Assembly (NCBI GenBank): GCA_950022295.1
Contig: OX465600.1
Location: forward strand, 236,799,782 to 236,863,781
DNA length: 64,000 nucleotides
DNA from: Bromus sterilis
Taxonomy: Eukaryota > Streptophyta > Magnoliopsida > Poales > Poaceae
Direction of reading: 5' to 3'
A model generated the notes under the pieces. That model did not search any database, was not told where the DNA came from, and saw nothing but the letters and a program-made list of their open reading frames with translations. The position numbers and the translations under genes were made by a program. Shown one piece after another: positions 57,425-64,000 of this stretch (its first letter is position 1; each line of letters opens with the position of its first letter).

Positions 57425-59161
57425 TTGCCTAAGAATAGCATAGATTCTTGGGATAAGTGCAAGGATGCTTTTATTGGGAAGTACTATCCCCATGCTAAGA
57501 TTATCCAATTGAGGAGCTTTATTATGAATTTTAAACAATTGGATAATGAACACGTTGCCTAAGCTTGGGAACGCATGGAATCTCTTGTTAAGAATTGCCC
57601 TACGCATGGTTTGACTACTTGAATGGTTATCCAGACTTTTTATGCAGGCTTGAACTTTACCTCGCGGAACTTGCTAGATTCAGCCGCGGGAGGAACCTTT
57701 ATGTCAACTACACTTGGTGTTGCGACAAAACTTCTCGATGAGATGATGACCAATTATTCCCAATGGAACACCGAAAGAGCTCCAACAGGTAGGAAGGTAA
57801 ACTCTGTCGAGGAGATCTCCTCCCTAAATGAAAATTTTGACTTGATTATGTCTCTACTTACCAAGCAATCTTCTATTGATCCTCAAGATGTAACTTTAAA
57901 TTATTTGATTGCTCAAGATCAAGTAGATGTGAACTTTATCTCTAGAAACAACTTCAACAACAATGCTTATAGGAGTAATTTTGGTAGCAATCCTAGACCT
58001 TTTGCCAACAACTATGGGAACAACAACAACACTTATCCTAGCACCAAAAACTCCACTTCCGAATTAGAGAGTATGCTTAAAGACTTTATCACTACCCAAA
58101 AAGCCTTCAACAAGAGTGTAGAGGAAAAACTAGACAAACTAGATAACCTCTCGTCGAAGGTAGACAATTTAGCCCACGAAGTAGAATTGCTTAAAATTAG
58201 AACTTCTCCCCTTGAGGAGAGGAAGGTCACTCCTATGAATGCTATCCAATTGCAAATTAATGAAAACACTAGGATGATGGCTAAACTTAAAGAGAGATGT
58301 TCTAGATAAAAGGAGGAAGAAGATAGAATTAAGAGCCTTCCTACACACCATACTGTTGCTACTATCCAAGTGGTTGAGGATATCCAAACTCGTAGCACCC
58401 AATGCACCCCTAGTACCATAGGACCTATTAATGGTGATGCTATGACCTCAACTGTAGAAGAAGAAATTCCTATGACTATAGAAGCTACCAAACAAGTGAG
58501 CCTTAAGGACACCACTACTACTCTACTTGATAGTAGTGACCTTGATTTTGATAATTGCACCCTTTCTGAAGTTATTCGTTTCCTTCACAAGATGTCTAGA
58601 GACCCCCACACTAGCACAATTAATCTTGCCTTCATGGAGCATATCACTAATGCTCTCATCAAAGATAGGGAGGAGAAGCTTAGGGTAGAAGCCTCCATAC
58701 CTAGAAAGCTAGAAGATGGTTGGGATCCTATGATTAAAATTAAGTTGAATAACTTTTCTTGCTATGCTTTATGTGATGTTGGAGCTAGTACCTCCGTTAT
58801 GCCCAAAAGAATGTATGACATATTTGAATTGAAACCTATTGATCCTTGTTCTTTTGGCATTCGTCTCGTCGATTCTTCCCTAAAGAAACCTTTGGGTAAG
58901 ATAGATGATGTTCTTATCATTGTCAATGACAATTATATTCCCGTTGATTTTACTATTATGGACATTGAATGTGAACCTTCTTGTCCAATTATTATGGGAC
59001 GTCCTATTCTTCGCACCGTGGGTGATATTATTTATATGAAAGAAGGGATTATCAAATTCCAATTCCATCTCAAGAAAGGGATGGAACACTTCCCTAGGAA
59101 AAATATTAAGTTGCCTTTTGAGTCCGTCACACGGGCTAGTTATTTTCTTGAAAAGACTTGA
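57425..59161 (+). pseudogene. gag: A3 gag (C-terminal part) and protease
   Basis: Continues the frame of 51618-51917. The gag core goes on with DSWDKCKDAFIGKYY, VIQTFYAGLN and LLDEMMTNYSQW, then an asparagine-rich stretch (about 57945-58040) and a helical segment (VEEKLDKLDNLSSKVDNLAH). From 58370 the protease part holds HITNALIKDREEK, LCDVGASTSVMPKRMYD (catalytic-type Asp in DVGA) and CPIIMGRPILRT. The frame ends at 59161. In-frame stops lie at 57560-57562, 57620-57622 and 58307-58309. The untranslated 3' region follows at once, so the family seems to lack RT and integrase here. The stops inactivate this copy. Confidence 0.85.
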
Positions 59162-59597
59162 TCTATTTGCATTAAGCCAAGCTTGTTGAGCTATAAAAAT
59201 CAGAGAAAAATCCCAGTACATCTTGTTGAGCTGAATTTTTTACACAGCGTGCTCTATACAATTATGAAACTTTCGTATGTTCTGAGTTTTTTGATTTGAG
59301 TTGTACAAGTATCCCTAAAAAATTCTTTACTACCTGCTGGTCTGTTTTTCACAGATTCTGTCCTGTTTTGCCTTTCCTTCATTTTGCGAACCTTAAGCTT
59401 GCTTTTTCTTTGCAAAAACTTTTTGGCAATCTTGAGAAACAGTAGCCCTTCAATAATATCTTTATTTCCAGTAGAGAAAAAATATTTTATTATGGGTACT
59501 AACCTCGCTAATCAGATTATGATTAGTTATGTATGAAGGGAGTTTTCAAGTGTGTGAGGGAAGATGATGAAAGAAGATCCAGGAGTGTCAAGCGCTC

Positions 59598-59667
59598 AAG
59601 CTTGGGGATGCCCCCATGCACCCCCAAGATATATTCAAGGAGACTCAAGCGTATAAGCTTGGGGATG
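59598..59667 (+). repeat. Two internal copies of the polypurine-tract core in A3
   Basis: AAGCTTGGGGATG at 59598-59610 and 59655-59667, 57 bp apart, each followed by CCCCC. The same 13-mer is the actual polypurine tract at 61840-61852. Confidence 0.8.
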
Positions 59668-60309
59668 CCCCCGTGCATCCCCTTCTCCATCAACAATTAT
59701 CAGTTCGTCTCTCGTTTCACTAAATTTTTATCACTTCATGCGTTATGTGCTATGCTTGGAGCATCTCGCTCTTAGGTTTTATTTTTAGTTTTCTTTAGCT
59801 TTTCTTGCTGTTCATAAAAAGTTAGAACCCAGATTTATTTGTGTGGGAGAGAAACACGCTCCACTTCCAAAATCTAGAACACAACATAGGACTTTTCATG
59901 CTTATCTTTGTTGTGTGTGTTATTTATCTTTTTCGTAGCTACTGCCTTGTTTTGCTCTTAGTTTTCATGCTTATCTTTTCAAAGAGCTTTTGTTTAGTTT
60001 GTTGCTGGAAGTCTCTTGAGTTTTCATGTTTATCTTGTTTAGAGAGTTTGCCTGTTGCACTGAGTTTTGTGTCTTGACTTGACGTAGGTAATTGAGGTTT
60101 CTATTCTTTTGTAGTAGTAACTTGCAATAGTTTTGAGGTATTGTTTTGAGTAATGTTTGGACTTTTGGTGTCAAGAGCTTTAGCCTATTAGTGATAGATG
60201 TCGTATTTTGGGCAATCCGTGTTTATTTCAAAAACTTACAAAATTAGTTGAGAACTTTAGCTACTAGATGGATCACTACTCTTCTGAGGGGTCGAATATT
60301 AGAGCACAC

Positions 60310-60693
60310 TCACGTACCATGAGTCGAGGATGCGCAAGGATATCCAAACCCCCATACACTTCTCCTCGGGGTACTTGTCTTTTTGTGAACCTCCTTATTA
60401 GATTGAGAGTTACCGATAATAAGTGCATGAGTTCTTCGGACTAATGTGAGTATTCGAAAGTTGACACTTCCACCTTCCCATATTTTTATAGCCTCTCCTG
60501 TGCCGTGCATTGCTTTCTTCTCACTCCGAGAGTTGGCGTCCACCTTCGCCAGTACATCCAAACCCTTGGCACGATACGCTCTGTCATCATAAACCTCATT
60601 ATATCCTTCCTCCAAACAGCCACCATACCTACCTACAAAGGCATTTCCAAAGCCTTTCTGAGATATATTGCCATGCAACATCCATCTTCTCAT
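60310..60693 (-). CDS. Antisense ORF in the Athila-type 3' region (A3 copy, 127 aa)
   Basis: Antisense to A3 and open for 127 codons: MRRWMLHGNISQKGFGNAF, GRYGGCLEEGYNEV, DDRAYRAKGLDVLAK, GEAIKIWEGGSV, LVRRTHALIIGNS and TPRRSVWGFGYPCASSTHGT at the C terminus. D shares the whole core; A1 and A2 keep only the first half. There is no known domain, and no clear hydrophobic or coiled-coil region. It may be a real antisense product of the family or an ancestral open frame; I lean only slightly to the former. Confidence 0.45.
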   Translation of the reverse strand: MRRWMLHGNISQKGFGNAFVGRYGGCLEEGYNEVYDDRAYRAKGLDVLAKVDANSRSEKKAMHGTGEAIKIWEGGSVNFRILTLVRRTHALIIGNSQSNKEVHKKTSTPRRSVWGFGYPCASSTHGT

Positions 60694-61839
60694 GACTTGA
60701 TCTTCATGTCATACATGCTACTTGCTTGATCGTTGAGCCGCATGCTAGTTGGGCCTTGCCCTAATCATTGCTACATGACGCACTAGTATCATTACATATC
60801 CTACTACACTGGCAGAGGCATACATTTGCATACATCATGATAGTTACATCTTCTTTATGATTTGAGTACTTTGTAAAGTGTGAAAGATCTCCTATAATTT
60901 TTGTAATATATAGAGTGTTTCCCCTAAAGTGAGGAAAAGATCCCAAAGTGGAAAATGAGAGGAATAGAAAGAGCCATTGAGGCCACCAAAAAATAAAAAA
61001 TATAAAAAAGAGAAAAAGAAATAAAAAGAGAGAAGGGGGCACACTACTATTCCTTTTGAGAGATCCACACTCGTACTCCCTCTTATATCTTGTCCTCCAT
61101 AGAAATTATCATTCATGCATATAGCTATGTGTGGACCTTCACACTATAGAACTTGGCTTGTATATTCCAATGATGAGCCTCCTCAAATGAGCTCTAGGTC
61201 TTCTTGAGAAAGCAAGTTGGATGCACCCTCACTAGTTCTATTGGAGAGATTACCTTAGCTCGTATGTGCATCCGTTGCATGGCAATCCCTACTCCTCACA
61301 TCATATTTATCATTTGGCTTTCTCTCACCTATGATTGTCCTCATTGATGTGAGCCTTTCTCACCTTTTTGACTTCCTCCTCCACCATATTCTCTCTTTTC
61401 CATCCTAAGTGTCAACTTTCTTGCTTACGCTCATCCATTGCATGAGTGCTCCAAATGTCGAAAAGGAGTGGATCATTTTGAATTGTACCTAGCTAGTGGT
61501 CTGGCGATGAGTCAAGATAAGATTCCAAAGAAGACCAAGTGAGAAACTTTAGTAGATTGAGTTCTCAACAAAAAAAAAACTTTTTCTCTTATATCCCTAT
61601 CCCTTTTCTTGCATGCAAACACCATTTGGAGACATTCGAGTCACGGACAGCGAGAGCTCTTGCACCTTTATGTTCTTATGTTACTTGTTTCAATACTAGA
61701 TATAGACTCTTGCCTGTTATGACTTGAATTGAATTACATGCCTTGATTGCTTTACTTAAAAGTTCTTATATGGTTGTTAGCATGTCACCACATAAATTAT
61801 GCTTGTTATCATTTACCTACTCGAGGACGAGCAAGAATT

Positions 61840-61852
61840 AAGCTTGGGGATG
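61840..61852 (+). promoter_or_regulatory. Polypurine tract of A3
   Basis: AAGCTTGGGGATG, one base before the 3' LTR. Confidence 0.8.
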
Positions 61853-61853
61853 T

Positions 61854-63507
61854 TGATACGTCCAAAACGTATCTATAATTTATGCTTGCTCTATGCCTCT
61901 TTTGTGTGATATTGGTATGATATTGATGAACTTCCATACACTTTTGATCATATTTGGACTAACCTATTAACTCAGTGCACCCCAGTGCCAGTTCCTGTTT
62001 TCTGCTGTTTTTCTATTTCAGGTTTCCCCATATAAAAAGTACTGCAAAAATTCGGGAAAAATCCAAAAAAATCAGCGATCAGGAAGCTTCCGGAATCATC
62101 GAGGGGGGGGGCAAAGGGGACCCACCAGGGCCCCAGGCGCCCTCCCGGCGCGCCGCAGGGTGGGGCCGCGCCAGGGGGCCGCCTGGACCCCTGGTGGACC
62201 CCCTGGCTGCCCCCCTTCGCCTATTTAATCCTTGTGACGCAAAACCCCCAAGACGGGAACCCCTTTTCACGATCTCTCCTCTGTTATGCCGCCGTAGCGC
62301 TTCCAAGATCGGGAGCAGCAGAAGACCTCTTCCCGGCACCCTGCCAGAGGGAGGAATCACCTCCGGGAACTTCTCTACCACCATGGACGCTTCCCGGATG
62401 AACCGTCAGTAGTCCACCTTGGACCATGGGTCTATGATCAGTAGCTATGTGATGTTCTCCTCCCCTCTTTGTTCTTCATGGATTAGACCTCGCGAGCTGC
62501 CCTACATGATCGAGGCACTTATGTAATATTTCTGATGTTGCTATGCTGATTTTGCTGGGATCCGATGGATTATGAGATTATGTTCAGATTGTGTTTGAGT
62601 TATATATTTGATTCCCCTCTTTTATATTTATGTTATTGATTAATTCTTGCATGTTCTCCATTGCTGTTTATTGCTTTGGCCAAGTAGTAGGTAGTGGTTC
62701 CAAGAGGGAGCGTTATGCATGATTGTGGGTTCATGCCCCCCGATGACTAGCTTGAATGACAGAAACATGAGTCTAGGGGATGTGCTGTTGCCACAAGGGG
62801 GAAAACAACGGTTCTTGTACTTGCGGGTGCAAGGATTGTTTACTTTATGCAAAGTTATTTAATGCAGTTGTCTGTTGCTTTGAGTTTACACTTTGGGTGG
62901 GATTCGCAACTTAATACCAGCGAGATGTTCTGGATAGATATCGCAAGGTGGATGATTAATAGGTAGATGCAGATGGATTTTAGTCTACTTGTCTTGGCGT
63001 ACCGCCCGTGCTTTTGATCCTCTTCCTTTCTTTATAGCATAATTAGCATTGGTTTGCGCACATAATCCTGTCAATTGCCCAGCTGTAATTTGTTTACCTC
63101 ACATGGCTATTTTATCGTATTTTGGGAGAGAGACATCAGTAGTGAACATCATAGGACCCCGGTCCATATTTCCACCACTGTTTACACCCACTATCAATTT
63201 ACTGCTTATTTACTTTTCCGTTGCTATCACCATCATTATTATCCCGTGCGTTTTATCCTTTGTAAACAACAAGGCCGGAGGGACTGACAACCCCTTTGTA
63301 CTCGTTGGGAGCAAAGCTATCTGTTGTGTGTGCAGGGTCACGACAACCGCCAATCTCTGGCTCCGTTTTCACTATCTTGACGTTATCGGAGTCCTACTGG
63401 AGACAAACCTTGGTATCTTCACCGAGGGAAATTGCCGCTACTCTACATCTCAACCTTCCACTTTGGGTAAACCAACGAGGGGCGAGAAGTGAAGTCTCGT
63501 GACATCA
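61854..63507 (+). mobile_element. A3: 3' LTR (1,654 bp, complete)
   Basis: Begins TGATACGTCCAAAACG and ends CGTGACATCA. The TATA-like CCTATTTAATCC lies near 62220. It abuts CCAGG of the D LTR at 63508, the expected right TSD copy; the left copy was deleted. Confidence 0.9.
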
Positions 63508-63835
63508 CCAGGTCACCCAGGCGGCCACCCCGCGCGGGTGGGCCCTGGCCGCGCCGGGAGGGCGCCTGGGGTCCTGGGGCCACCTCCTGGCTCCGTCCTC
63601 CGGCTGGAGGACTCTTCCGATGTAGATATTTTTTGGTATTTTTTTGGGAATTTTATGAGCAACTTCATTTTGACTTTTTTCTACATTGCAAAGACAAAAC
63701 AGACAGAAACTGACACTGGGCTCTATATTAGTAGGTTAGTCCAATAAATGATTCAAAAGCATGGAAAAAAGATGTAGCAATGACACAAAAAGGGCATGGA
63801 ACGAGCAAAATTATAGATACATTTGAGACGTATCA
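63508..63835 (-). mobile_element. D: terminal piece of the 5' LTR
   Basis: Minus strand starts TGATACGTCTCAAATG at 63835. It is closer to the matching part of the left LTR (42793-43120) than the 49728-50057 copy is. The TSD GAGGC follows at 63836-63840. Confidence 0.85.
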
Positions 63836-64000
63836 GAGGCCGCACCAGGGACCCGCCTCGAGGGGTGGGACATCCATCGGTGCCCTCCTTCGGCCTATAT
63901 TTAGCCCCCGTTCCGTAAACCCTTGAGGGGGTTTCCGTTCCGTGATTTTCACCACTGTTTCGCCGCCACTGCGATCCCGAGATCGGGATCACCAGAAGAC
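63836..64000 (+). mobile_element. A2: 3' LTR, continuation
   Basis: 63836-63840 repeats GAGGC. The rest is LTR interior in plus orientation (CCTTCGGCCTATATTTAGCC, then GATCCCGAGATCGGGATCAC), the expected next part of the LTR left at 24053. It runs off the window. Confidence 0.85.

Larger units (their letters stand above)
59162..61853 (+). mobile_element. A3: 3' untranslated region
   Basis: Homologous to 1-2022 (A1), 20889-23749 (A2) and inverted 43121-45890 (D). The hairpin region present in A2 and D is missing near 59165-59220. It contains the tandem AAGCTTGGGGATG motifs, the antisense ORF and the purine tract 60987-61039. No sense gene is seen. Confidence 0.85.
24054..63835 (-). mobile_element. 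D: nested Athila-type block in the A2 LTR (TSD GAGGC)
   Basis: D reads on the minus strand. Its outer ends are TGATAACCC at 24054 and GACGTATCA at 63835, bracketed by the perfect TSD GAGGC (24049-24053, 63836-63840), with A2 LTR sequence resuming beyond. It contains three D-type LTR copies: 24054-43120, 47232-50057, and a terminal piece at 63508-63835. This is best explained as a tandem LTR-internal-LTR-internal-LTR element whose first internal copy was deleted. Into it were inserted C, E, F, H and A3 (with its Helitron). Net LTR length is 1,539 bp in the left copy and 1,537 bp in the middle copy. Confidence 0.8.

Noticed and set aside
63836..64000. Right edge as the start of a new element
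   Set aside because: GAGGC repeats the left flank of D, and the sequence continues the A2 LTR from 24053.

Overview
This window looks like intergenic DNA of a large-genome grass, most likely a Triticeae species (wheat, Aegilops or barley group). That assignment is inference from element architecture: Athila-type LTRs opening TGATACGTC with tRNA-Asp primer sites, Tat-type elements carrying an antisense gene, and Tekay-type chromovirus LTRs of 3-4 kb. I see no host gene, rRNA, tRNA or CRISPR array. Nearly every base belongs to a transposable element. Most boundaries below rest on TG...CA termini plus perfect 5-bp target-site duplications (TSDs).

Layout. 1-3663: 3' end of Athila-type element A1 (+), with its 3' LTR from 2023. 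3664-5182: a related LTR fragment in inverse orientation. 5183-5461 and 19543-19905: 3' end and LTR of Tat-type element B (+), split by G. 5462-19542: G, a complete 14.1-kb Tekay-type chromovirus (TSD TCGGC) with about 4-kb LTRs, an extra ORF upstream of gag, and gag-pol interrupted by one TAG. 19906-24053 and 63841-64000: Athila-type element A2 (+), whose 3' LTR is split by D. 24054-63835: D (-), a nested block bounded by TSD GAGGC.

Inside D. Its 3' LTR (24054-43120) holds C (24084-33969, Tat type, -, TSD GAGAT), E (34891-39163, solo LTR, TSD GAAGA) and F (39380-42733, solo LTR, -, TSD GGGTT). Its internal region (43121-47231) carries one unusual 369-aa ORF instead of gag-pol. A further D-type LTR (47232-50057) contains solo LTR H (48444-49727, TSD CCAGG). 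Beyond it lies Athila-type element A3 (about 50109-63507, +), whose gag is split by a 5.5-kb Helitron (51918-57424). The Helitron has a 2-kb tandem repeat and a hAT-type MITE. The last 328 bp of D (63508-63835) close the block.

How it fits together. G is the only element encoding a full enzyme set (protease, RT, RNase H, integrase, chromodomain), but it has a nonsense codon in gag and a changed protease active site. A2, A3, C and D lack RT and integrase and would depend on enzymes supplied in trans. The points most worth a second look are: the extra ORF of G with a possible double-stranded-RNA-binding fold and apparent alternative splice sites; a palindrome triplet kept by paired changes in three LTR families; the Athila-type 3' module (antisense ORF, repeated PPT motif, hairpin) joined to unrelated coding regions; and two independent insertions at the same nucleotide of the D LTR.
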